DNA from: an uncultured Eubacteriales bacterium | GTDB lineage: Bacteria; Bacillota; Clostridia; Lachnospirales; Lachnospiraceae | Reading direction: 5' to 3' | Length of the DNA stretch: 51,570 bases | Assembly (NCBI GenBank): GCA_900315665.1 | Contig: OMZX01000009.1 | Coordinates: 1-51,570 of the forward strand | Part shown: positions 41,605-48,749 of the stretch, piece after piece | How positions within the stretch are numbered: position 1 is the stretch's first letter | Layout of the letters: the number at the start of each line of letters is the position of its first letter | Translations under genes and position numbers: made by a program | The notes under the pieces: model-generated | What the model was told of the DNA's origin: nothing | Databases searched by the model: none | Seen by the model: only the letters and a program-made list of their open reading frames with translations

Positions 41605-42930
41605 TTACATCATAGCGAGAATACCAGCCCCCTGCTGTACATAGCCGAACGCCTTCGGAATGCAAAGCGAGAGATCCGGAATATACGTGATGAGCAGCAG
41701 CGCCACAACCATCATGATATAGAACGGAATCATGGCCTTGACCACCTTCTCCATCGGCAGCTTCGCGATCGCGGAGCCAATGAACAGAACCGAACCAACC
41801 GGCGGTGTCAGAAGACCGATACCACAGTTCAGAACCAGGATGATACCATACTGAACCGGATCGATACCAATCGACTGCGCAATCGGAAGAAGGATCGGTG
41901 TCGTGATCAGGATGATCGGCGCCATATCCATGATGCAGCCGAGAATCAGAAGGATAATGTTGAGAAGCATTGCCGTCACAACCGGGCTTGAAGAAACGCC
42001 GGTGATGAAGTTTGCTGCCATATCCGGCAGATGCAGTCTCGTCAGACAATAACCAAACAGACAAGATGTAGAAATAAGGATCAGCACGATTGACAGTGTA
42101 TCCACGCACTGATCAAAGCAATGCCATACACCCTTCCAGGTAACGCCCTTATAGATATAAACCGAAACAAGCAGTGAATAAATTACGGCGATAGCTGCAG
42201 ACTCAGTCGCTGTGAAGACACCGGCTACGACGCCGACTACAACGATGACGATGGAAAGCAGTGCCCAAACCGAAGTTGCTGCATCCTTCAGGAACCGCTT
42301 CATAGAGAACGGATCTCCCTTCGGATAATGCTTCTTCTTGGAAATGATATAGGAGCCGACCATCAGTGAGCCCGCAAGTACTGCGCCTGGAAGATAGCCT
42401 GCGAGGAACAGGGAGCCTACGGAGATACCGCCGGCAGTCGTCGCATAGATAACCATGTTATGGCTTGGCGGAACGAGCATACCCTCTACAGAGGATGCGA
42501 TCGTAACGGCTGTTGAGAAATCGGTATCATAGCCTCTGTCCACCATCATCGGGATCTCAAGAGAACCAAGAGATGCGGTATCGGCAGAAGCAGAACCGGA
42601 AATACCACCAAAGAAATAGGAAGCGACGATGTTAACCATCGCGAGACCACCGGTCATCCAGCCGACCAGCGAATCCGCAAGATCGAGAAGCTTCTCGGAA
42701 ATACCACCGGTACCCATCAGGACGCCCATCGTGATAAAGAACGGAACGGCCATGAGAGAGAAGGATGAAATACCCTTTACCATCTGCTGCGGTACTGTGT
42801 TAAGCGGGAGTCCCTGTGCCATGAGGCAGAAAATCGAAGAAATCGCAACTGCATATGCAATTGGAACTCTCAGAAAGATTAGAACGAAGAAGGAAATGAG
42901 GAGAATCGCAATCGCTGTTGTATTTGCCAT
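41605..42930 (-). CDS. dctM: TRAP transporter large permease DctM
   Basis: DctM is the sodium-coupled transport subunit. The 441-residue protein has twelve or so hydrophobic segments and the motifs VPFFITMGVLMGTGGISEKLLDLADSLVGWMTGGLAMVNI and FGGISGSASADTASLG near the N-terminal hairpin, plus GLLTPPVGSVLFIGSAI in the second repeat. Its start lies 2 bases from the dctQ stop. Substrates are usually C4-dicarboxylates, sialic acid or other organic acids. Confidence 0.95.
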   Translation of the reverse strand: MANTTAIAILLISFFVLIFLRVPIAYAVAISSIFCLMAQGLPLNTVPQQMVKGISSFSLMAVPFFITMGVLMGTGGISEKLLDLADSLVGWMTGGLAMVNIVASYFFGGISGSASADTASLGSLEIPMMVDRGYDTDFSTAVTIASSVEGMLVPPSHNMVIYATTAGGISVGSLFLAGYLPGAVLAGSLMVGSYIISKKKHYPKGDPFSMKRFLKDAATSVWALLSIVIVVVGVVAGVFTATESAAIAVIYSLLVSVYIYKGVTWKGVWHCFDQCVDTLSIVLILISTSCLFGYCLTRLHLPDMAANFITGVSSSPVVTAMLLNIILLILGCIMDMAPIILITTPILLPIAQSIGIDPVQYGIILVLNCGIGLLTPPVGSVLFIGSAIAKLPMEKVVKAMIPFYIMMVVALLLITYIPDLSLCIPKAFGYVQQGAGILAMM

Positions 42931-42932
42931 GA

Positions 42933-43448
42933 TTATTCTTCAATATCCATCACGATTCTTTCAAGCTCGAAAAAGATCATCGCGAGTCCGGCTACCGGAA
43001 TCGGAAGATACATCCAGATCTTCGAGACATTTGGAAGAGAAATGTAGGTACCCTTTGCGCCGATACCGGTCGCGTACTTCCAGCCTACCACAAGCATAAC
43101 GAACGCAAGTCCCATGACACAGCAGTCAGAGAAAAGCTCCAGAATCTTCAGGAGCATCGGCGGCAGATAACGATCAAAGGCCTGCATCCTGACATGAGCA
43201 TTACGACGAATAGCGAGTGCTGCGGACAACACAGACATGTAGCCCATGAGTGTGAGGATGATTTCCTCGCCCCAGCTTGGTGCCGGAATAGCCGTCACAT
43301 ATCTTGCAAGTACGACCCAGGACATGATGATAATATCTGCGATCAACAGCAGCTTACAGATCAGCATGGTGAGGTTATACATGAAGTCATATATCAGGGG
43401 AATGTTCGTGACACTCACTCCGCGCTTTGAACCCGGCCTGTGTGTCAT
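42933..43448 (-). CDS. dctQ: TRAP transporter small permease DctQ
   Basis: The 171-residue protein has four hydrophobic segments. The SWGEEIILTLMGYMSVLSAALAIRRNAHVRM motif is the DctQ family signature. The start at 43448 has GGAAGG seven bases upstream; the ATG six bases before it is too close to the ribosome binding site. It lies immediately before dctM and forms the small membrane subunit of the transporter. Confidence 0.93.
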   Translation of the reverse strand: MTHRPGSKRGVSVTNIPLIYDFMYNLTMLICKLLLIADIIIMSWVVLARYVTAIPAPSWGEEIILTLMGYMSVLSAALAIRRNAHVRMQAFDRYLPPMLLKILELFSDCCVMGLAFVMLVVGWKYATGIGAKGTYISLPNVSKIWMYLPIPVAGLAMIFFELERIVMDIEE

Positions 43449-43542
43449 GAACATTCCTTCCTAATATAGTTTTGAAATCAATTTTCTACATTATCTGACG
43501 AATCAAAGCGTTTCAAAATGGAACCTTTGCTCTTCATATAAT

Positions 43543-43586
43543 ACGGGAAGCACCTGACATGCTTTGCACGCCATAGTGCTTCCCGT
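43543..43586 (-). other. Stem-loop between dctP and dctQM
   Basis: ACGGGAAGCAC and GTGCTTCCCGT form an 11-bp perfect stem in the 174-base gap. There is no strong T run, so it is more probably a 3' stabiliser that raises the amount of binding-protein mRNA relative to the permeases, as often seen in binding-protein operons. Confidence 0.6.
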
Positions 43587-43622
43587 TCATGTCACATAAT
43601 GAGTAGGAATGTACTCTTAAGA

Positions 43623-44792
43623 TTAGCCAAGAGCCTTGATCTTCTCGTAAAGATCAGCCATATCGCCGGTAGCATACTCTTCCGGAATAGCCTTTACAGC
43701 TTCCTGCCAAGGAGCCTTGTCTGTAACCTCAACGATGTTAACACCCTTTGCCTTGAGATCTGCGAGAACCTTATCCTCTGTCTCCTGAGCAATGGTCTTG
43801 CAGTAGTCAGAAGCAATCTTGGAAGCTTCATCGATAACTGCTCTCTGGTTGTCTGTGAGCTTGTTGTCATAAGCATCATCTGTCATAACAACCTGGATAG
43901 CGCCAAGTGTGTGGCCGTCGAGGATGACGTTCGGAGCAACTTCGTTAAATGCGTTCGATGCATAGTTTGCGATCGGCTGCTCAGCAGCATCTACTGTGTT
44001 GGTCTGCAGTGAAGAATAAAGCTCTGTCATGGAGATCGATGTTGCAGTAGCACCGAGGCCCTGTACCATCTTCTGCATGATCGGGTCGTTCGATACACGA
44101 ACCTTCATGTTCTTCATATCATCGATTGTGTTGATTGGCTTATCTGCTACAGAGAAGAAATGACGGAAGCCCTCTTCGCCGTAGAACAGGCCTCTAACGC
44201 CGACCTTCTGCTCCTCAGCTTCGCCAAGGATCTCAGCACCAAGGTCAGAATTTACGAAATTCCAGAAGTGCTCTCTGCCTGTGAAGGTGTACGGAAGGGA
44301 AAGAAGTACAGACTTCTTTGCGCCGTAGGAGTTCAGAGCGAATGCGGAGATTCTGGAAAGGTCGATCGTTCCGCCGCCGCCGAGCATGGAGTCGAGGACA
44401 TCGTTCTCGGAACCAAGTACACCGGCTGCCTGAAGGTCGATCGTGATGGAACCACCGGAAATAGCCTCTACAGCTTCCTTGAACTTAACGTCCATCTGTC
44501 CGCAGATGGTGTTCTCAAGCGGGTTAACTTCAGCCATCGTAAGGGTTACCTTCGGATCAGCTGCAGCAGCTTCGTTTACCTTATAGTCGCCTGTTGCTTC
44601 AGCAGCAGCTGCGGTTGTCTCTTCTGCAGCAGCTGTGGTCTCAGCAGCCTTTGTGGTCTCAGCAGCCTTTGTGGTCTCTGCAGCAGCTGTGGTAGCAGCA
44701 GCTGTGGTCTCTGCAGTCTTCGAACCGCCGCAGGCAGCAAGAGAAGCTACCATAGTAGCGGCCAGAACAGAACTAACAAGTCTCTTCTTCAT
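43623..44792 (-). CDS. dctP: TRAP transporter substrate-binding lipoprotein DctP
   Basis: The 389-residue protein starts at the ATG at 44792 (GGAGG nine bases upstream). It has a lipoprotein signal peptide with Cys21 (SLAACGG), then a 45-residue A/E/T/K-rich linker typical of Lachnospiraceae lipoproteins. The DctP domain follows, with GGGGTIDLSRISAF, MKNMKVRVSNDPIMQKMVQGLGA and the conserved NTVDAAEQPI. It delivers the acid to DctQM and is the first gene of the operon. Confidence 0.95.
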   Translation of the reverse strand: MKKRLVSSVLAATMVASLAACGGSKTAETTAAATTAAAETTKAAETTKAAETTAAAEETTAAAAEATGDYKVNEAAAADPKVTLTMAEVNPLENTICGQMDVKFKEAVEAISGGSITIDLQAAGVLGSENDVLDSMLGGGGTIDLSRISAFALNSYGAKKSVLLSLPYTFTGREHFWNFVNSDLGAEILGEAEEQKVGVRGLFYGEEGFRHFFSVADKPINTIDDMKNMKVRVSNDPIMQKMVQGLGATATSISMTELYSSLQTNTVDAAEQPIANYASNAFNEVAPNVILDGHTLGAIQVVMTDDAYDNKLTDNQRAVIDEASKIASDYCKTIAQETEDKVLADLKAKGVNIVEVTDKAPWQEAVKAIPEEYATGDMADLYEKIKALG

Positions 44793-44855
44793 AATCATTT
44801 TCCTCCAAAAAGTTGAAAATTCCGGGGCTTCACGCTCGGCCCCTTTACTGTTCTT

Positions 44856-45022
44856 ATTGTAATGGGTCTCATGAAACTCCGGAATAGTAAATTTTTTGGA
44901 TTGGTAGAAGAATTTTCACATTTTGTTCATATTTTTCGGGCAGAATTTCCATTTTGCACAAGGACAATGCCTCCGTTTTGTGCATTATTCCTAGCGTTTT
45001 CTAATTTATGAACGAAATGTGA
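44856..45022 (-). promoter_or_regulatory. TRAP operon control region with nested palindrome
   Basis: A -10-like TACAAT (plus 44856-44861) lies upstream of dctP with only a weak -35, as expected for an activated promoter. Upstream, TCACATTTTGTTCAT (44916-44930) and ATGAACGAAATGTGA (45008-45022) form a 15-bp inverted repeat with one difference. Centred between them (44955-44984) is TGCACAA...TTGTGCA around CAATGCCTCC, a variant of the interspersed motif. These may be binding sites for the YesN-like regulator. Confidence 0.5.
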
Positions 45023-45050
45023 CATGATTTACTTTTGTGGCTGTGCGGAC

Positions 45051-45113
45051 GGACTGCGGCGCTGAGGCGCCCGATGGCGGGTCACTGCATCGGGCGCTTC
45101 CGCGCCGCAGTCC
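45051..45113. terminator. Long hairpin after the YesN-like regulator gene
   Basis: GGACTGCGGCGC and GCGCCGCAGTCC, with GGCGCCCGATG/CATCGGGCGC inside, form a stem of over 20 bp immediately after the regulator stop codon. The T run is on the plus-strand side, so minus-strand termination would rely on the stem alone. Confidence 0.5.
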
Positions 45114-45118
45114 TGTTT

Positions 45119-45931
45119 TTATTTACCGGTCATGATTTGCTGTCTGTAGTCGCTCGGGCTCTCGCCCATCGCTCTGCGGAAGACCTTTGCGAAGTAATTT
45201 GAATCCTGATAGCCTACAGCCTGGCCGACTTCTTTTATGTTGAAGGATACGTCTTCTAAGAGGCGTTTTGCTTTGTCTACGCGGTATTCTGCGAGGTAGG
45301 TGACGAAACTTTTGCCGAAATATTGTTTGAAGAGCTTGCAGAAGTAGGCTTCGGAATAGCCTAGGGCGCCGGCGATGTCCTGGACGGCTATGTCTTTCAT
45401 GTAGTAGCGGTCGATGTATTCTTTCATACGGGCGGCACGGATCGGGTTTTCTTCGGGGTTGTCAGTGGCCTGGTTTTTTTCTGATGGGGATGTTTCCTTA
45501 GTATCTTGTGTACTGTCCTTTTTCACTATCGGGAGGGGAAGGACGGTTCCTTCGCGGACGCCGTCTACATAATGCATGGCGGCATCGACGACGTCGAGGA
45601 GTTCTTTTTCGTCGCAGGGCTTTAGTAAATAGTCGAGGGCGTGAACGGAGACGGCTTTTTTTGCATAGCTGAAGCTGTCGTAGGCTGTCAGGAAGATGAT
45701 GGCGCTGCGGGAGCCTTCTTCGCGGAGGGTCTCGGCGGCTTCGAGGCCGGTGATGCCGGGCATCTCGATGTCGAGAATCAGGATTTCCGCAGGGATTTTA
45801 TGGTATTTTTCGAGAACCTCGCGGCCGTTCTCGGCATCGACGATTTCACAGTCCGGATACTTCTTCTGCAAACGGCGGACGAGGACCTTCCGTTCGATCA
45901 TTTCATCATCTGCAACTAATATTCTGTACAT
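45119..45931 (-). CDS. YesN-like response regulator with AraC-type DNA-binding domain
   Basis: The 270-residue protein starts at ATG 45931 with AGGAG upstream; the longer open frame overlaps the kinase gene and is basic, low-complexity sequence. The receiver domain has the ADDE acidic pair and phospho-acceptor Asp54 (ILDIEMPG), with Lys in YLLKPCDE. The linker (about 130-165) is charged. The C-terminal two helix-turn-helix AraC domain (about 165-265) has IAGALGYSEAYFCKLFKQYFGKSF and QAVGYQDSNYFAKVFRRAMGESPSDYRQ. It likely controls the adjacent TRAP operon. Confidence 0.93.
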   Translation of the reverse strand: MYRILVADDEMIERKVLVRRLQKKYPDCEIVDAENGREVLEKYHKIPAEILILDIEMPGITGLEAAETLREEGSRSAIIFLTAYDSFSYAKKAVSVHALDYLLKPCDEKELLDVVDAAMHYVDGVREGTVLPLPIVKKDSTQDTKETSPSEKNQATDNPEENPIRAARMKEYIDRYYMKDIAVQDIAGALGYSEAYFCKLFKQYFGKSFVTYLAEYRVDKAKRLLEDVSFNIKEVGQAVGYQDSNYFAKVFRRAMGESPSDYRQQIMTGK

Positions 45932-45941
45932 GGCTTCTCCT

Positions 45942-47465
45942 TTATAGTTTTTCTTCGGTTTCGCCGATTTGGATTTTGCGGTCGTCGGGGATTTCTTCGT
46001 TCTGGGGGATTGTGAGGGTGACGGTGGTGCCTTTTCCTTCCTCGGAGGCGATTTCGAGGTCGCCATGCTGGTATAGGTGTTTGATGCGGAGGTAGATGTT
46101 GCCGAGGCCGATGCCGATCTTTGCGGTGCTCTGCTTCGTGAGTTTTTCCTGGAGGCTCGTCAATGCTTCCTTCGGCATGCCTAAGCCGTCGTCTTTAATG
46201 TCAATCGTCACGGTGGAGGCATTCGCCCACTGAACATGGATCGTGACGGTGCCGCCGGTTTCTTTTTTCGAGAGGCCGTGGACGATGGCGTTTTCGACGA
46301 GGGGCTGCATGGTGAAGGATGGAATGCGGATGTTCTGGTTTTCGGGGAGGATAACCTCGTAGTTAATCCGGCTGCCGAAGCGCATTTTCTGGAGGTACAT
46401 GTAGTCTTCGGCGATTCGGAGCTCGGAGCTGATCGGGACGATCTGTTCCTTTGTGCTCAGGTTGTAGCGGAAAAGGCTCGCGAGGGATTCGGTCATTTTT
46501 TCGGTCGTTTCGGCATCTTCGAGTTCGGCCATGGAGCCGATCATGTTCAGGGTGTTGAACAGGAAATGGGGGTTGATCTGGGATTTCAGTAGTTCGAGGC
46601 GGTTTAGCTCGAGTCGTTTCTCCATCTCGATGTTTTCGAGTTTTTCCTTCTGGAGGAGCTCGGTCACGCGGTGATTTTCGACGATGGTATCGATGTTGTC
46701 GCGGGTCGCATGCTTCATGCGGTTAAAGACGTCCGCGAGGCTGCCGAGCTCATCCTCATTTTCGACGACGATGTCGGGTGTATCGAGGTTTCCTTTTGCA
46801 ATGCTTACAGCATCCTCACTAAGCTTTAGTACGGGGCGGACGATAGCTTCTGTCATGCGGCCGGATACGCGGAACAGGATGAAGAGGAGAATCAGCATTA
46901 TGTTCAGAAGTACAAACGGGAGCTTCTGAAAGACGGGGAGTTTTTCCTCGTAGGTGTCGGAACCGGCTTCTACGGTGAGCTGGAGGAGCTTCCGTGCGTA
47001 GGTTTCCAGATAATTCTGTCGGTCGTAGAGACGGTAGACTGATGTAAGCATTCCGCCGACACCGGCGTGGCTCGTGAGCAGAAGGTCGCGTTCTTTTTTG
47101 TATTGGTTATAGGCGTTTCGGATGTTCCAGGTGCGGGCGTAGCGTTCGGCGCCGATTCTTTCGTAGTCGAAGGGGAGCGCTGAGACGGAGCGTTCGGCGC
47201 GGGCAATGGCGGCGTCGAGGTCCTCACGGTTGTTATCGGTTTCGTCGGTGAAGTAGGTGTGGAGGGCGAGGCCTTCCTGGTTCATGGCGTCCATGAAGTC
47301 CTGGCAGGCCATGTCTTCTTCGAGGATTTCCTGGTAGCCTGCGGTGGAGAAGTGCATCATGGAGAGGGCCATGCCGACGGAGAATAGCATGATGAGGACC
47401 ACGACCGCGGTGAAGGTGTCGATTTTTCGTTTGATTGGCAGGCGGAGCCAGATTTTCTGTAACAT
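45942..47465 (-). CDS. YesM-like sensor histidine kinase (His_kinase/HATPase)
   Basis: The 507-residue kinase has two membrane segments (about 20-38 and 182-202) flanking an extracytoplasmic sensor domain, a HAMP domain (about 205-258), and a coiled coil. The YesM-type phosphoacceptor is SQINPHFLFNTLN with His300. The ATPase domain shows PSFTMQPLVENAIVHGLS, DDGLGMP and GIGLGNIYLRIKHLY. It is the partner of the YesN-like regulator, 10 bases downstream. Such pairs usually respond to extracellular carbon sources, matching the neighbouring TRAP genes. Confidence 0.94.
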   Translation of the reverse strand: MLQKIWLRLPIKRKIDTFTAVVVLIMLFSVGMALSMMHFSTAGYQEILEEDMACQDFMDAMNQEGLALHTYFTDETDNNREDLDAAIARAERSVSALPFDYERIGAERYARTWNIRNAYNQYKKERDLLLTSHAGVGGMLTSVYRLYDRQNYLETYARKLLQLTVEAGSDTYEEKLPVFQKLPFVLLNIMLILLFILFRVSGRMTEAIVRPVLKLSEDAVSIAKGNLDTPDIVVENEDELGSLADVFNRMKHATRDNIDTIVENHRVTELLQKEKLENIEMEKRLELNRLELLKSQINPHFLFNTLNMIGSMAELEDAETTEKMTESLASLFRYNLSTKEQIVPISSELRIAEDYMYLQKMRFGSRINYEVILPENQNIRIPSFTMQPLVENAIVHGLSKKETGGTVTIHVQWANASTVTIDIKDDGLGMPKEALTSLQEKLTKQSTAKIGIGLGNIYLRIKHLYQHGDLEIASEEGKGTTVTLTIPQNEEIPDDRKIQIGETEEKL

Positions 47466-47484
47466 GGTTTCTTTCCTTTACTAC

Positions 47485-47824
47485 GGGGCTGACGCGCGAA
47501 GCGCGGGCCCCGGGCGGCCGCCCGAAAGCCCGGCTGCGGGCATCGGAGGGGCGCCCTCCTCACTGCTCGAAAGTCCTAGCGCTATCCGAGCGCTCCATCC
47601 GGGCCGGCCCAATTCAGGAAAAGCCTTGAAGGGGCTTTTCCTTCAATGGGCCTAGAAAATCCGGGGTTGTAACCCGGATTTTCTACCTCGCGGATTTTCT
47701 ACCTCGGCTGGATCGCTCGGCTAGCTGGGACTTTCGGCTTTATGTTCGTACGGGTGCCCCTCCGATGCCCGCAGCCGGGCTTTCAGACGGCCACCCGGGG
47801 CTCGCGCTTTGGCGCGTCAGCCCC
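47485..47824. repeat. Large palindromic element G (reverse)
   Basis: The arms are about 72 bp, from GGGGCTGACGCGC at 47485 to the matching CAGCCCC ending at 47824, with one GGGGCGCCC/GGGTGCCCC end mismatch. The core hairpins are of the variant types AGGAAAAGCC/GGCTTTTCCT and AGAAAATCC/GGATTTTCT. A 16-base direct repeat CGGATTTTCTACCTCG occurs twice in tandem at about 47675-47706. It ends 5 bases before the NYN gene stop codon. Confidence 0.9.
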
Positions 47825-47828
47825 TCTT

Positions 47829-48749
47829 TTATTGCGGTAAGTTGATGGTGGTTCCGATTTTTGAATCTGAATTAGATAGGTGGTCGAAACGGATGGTGGT
47901 TTCAATCCGCCGAACTTCTTCTTCCAGATTCTTCGCCGACAGGATGGTGGCGCCGGCACCCCAGGTGATGACTTGGACGACGCGGTCGCTGGTGGCTACG
48001 GTGACGTGGTAGTCATGGCGGAGGGTGTGGGCTAGTTCTTCGATGTATTCGTCGGCGGTCTGGGCTTCTTTAGTGAAGACGACGTACAAATTGTTATAGC
48101 GGAGCTGTTCTACGATGTGGCCGGCGACGCGGTAGGCGTCGAAGACGACGATGGTTTCGCGGGCGGTATAGCCGGCGTAGTTTGAGAGGATGTCGAGGAG
48201 CTTACTGCGGGCGCTGTCCAGGTTTGTGGCGGCGAGGGGTTTGAGCTCGTCCCAGGAGAAGATGATGTTGTAGCCGTCAACGAGGAGATAGTCTTTCTTC
48301 TCGGTGTTTTTCCCGGCATGGGCTTCGCGGGCGGCTTTCGTATTTTCTTCTTTTTTCTTTGCAGCGATCGTGCGGGCGCTGGCTTCATTCATGAGCTTTG
48401 CGCGGTTTTTCACGGGGCCATAGGTGCGGATGAAGATGTCCTCGAGCTCCTGGTCTGCGATGTAGCGGCCGCTCTTTTTCGGACTGGTGTCGTTCTTCTC
48501 TTTCGCAAGCTTTTCGAGGCGTTTCGCTTCTTCTTCGAGGTCTTTCTTTTCAACCTGGCCACCCAGAGACAGCGGCGATTCGACGTGCATGTAGCTTTCG
48601 ACCTGGTCTGGCGGCACGAGGAAGCCGGTGCCGTGGGCGCAGAACACGGACGCGCACGGGTTCATGATGTCGGCATCCGGATCATAGCCGCTCTCCTCGA
48701 CGACGCGCTCTGCGTCACGACAAATATCGTAGCCGCCTGGTGTGAGCAT
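47829..48749 (-). CDS. C-terminal half of a TetM/EF-G-like GTPase fused to a Rae1/YacP-type NYN nuclease (out of frame with its N-terminal half)
   Basis: The frame is open from 48842, and the first in-frame ATG is at 48749, with no ribosome binding site. The first part (about 48761-48560) continues the C-terminal region of the upstream GTPase (GHLMLTPGGYDICRD, then YDPDADIMNPCASVFCAHGTGF). A charged helical linker follows, then an NYN/PIN-fold domain (KDYLLVDGYNIIFSWDELK; DYLLVDGYN holds a predicted catalytic Asp, and a second acidic set lies in FTKEAQTADEYIEEL and VATSDRVVQ). This domain is the YacP/Rae1 type, an mRNA endonuclease acting at the ribosomal A site in B. subtilis. Element G follows immediately. 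Confidence 0.7.
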   Translation of the reverse strand: MLTPGGYDICRDAERVVEESGYDPDADIMNPCASVFCAHGTGFLVPPDQVESYMHVESPLSLGGQVEKKDLEEEAKRLEKLAKEKNDTSPKKSGRYIADQELEDIFIRTYGPVKNRAKLMNEASARTIAAKKKEENTKAAREAHAGKNTEKKDYLLVDGYNIIFSWDELKPLAATNLDSARSKLLDILSNYAGYTARETIVVFDAYRVAGHIVEQLRYNNLYVVFTKEAQTADEYIEELAHTLRHDYHVTVATSDRVVQVITWGAGATILSAKNLEEEVRRIETTIRFDHLSNSDSKIGTTINLPQ

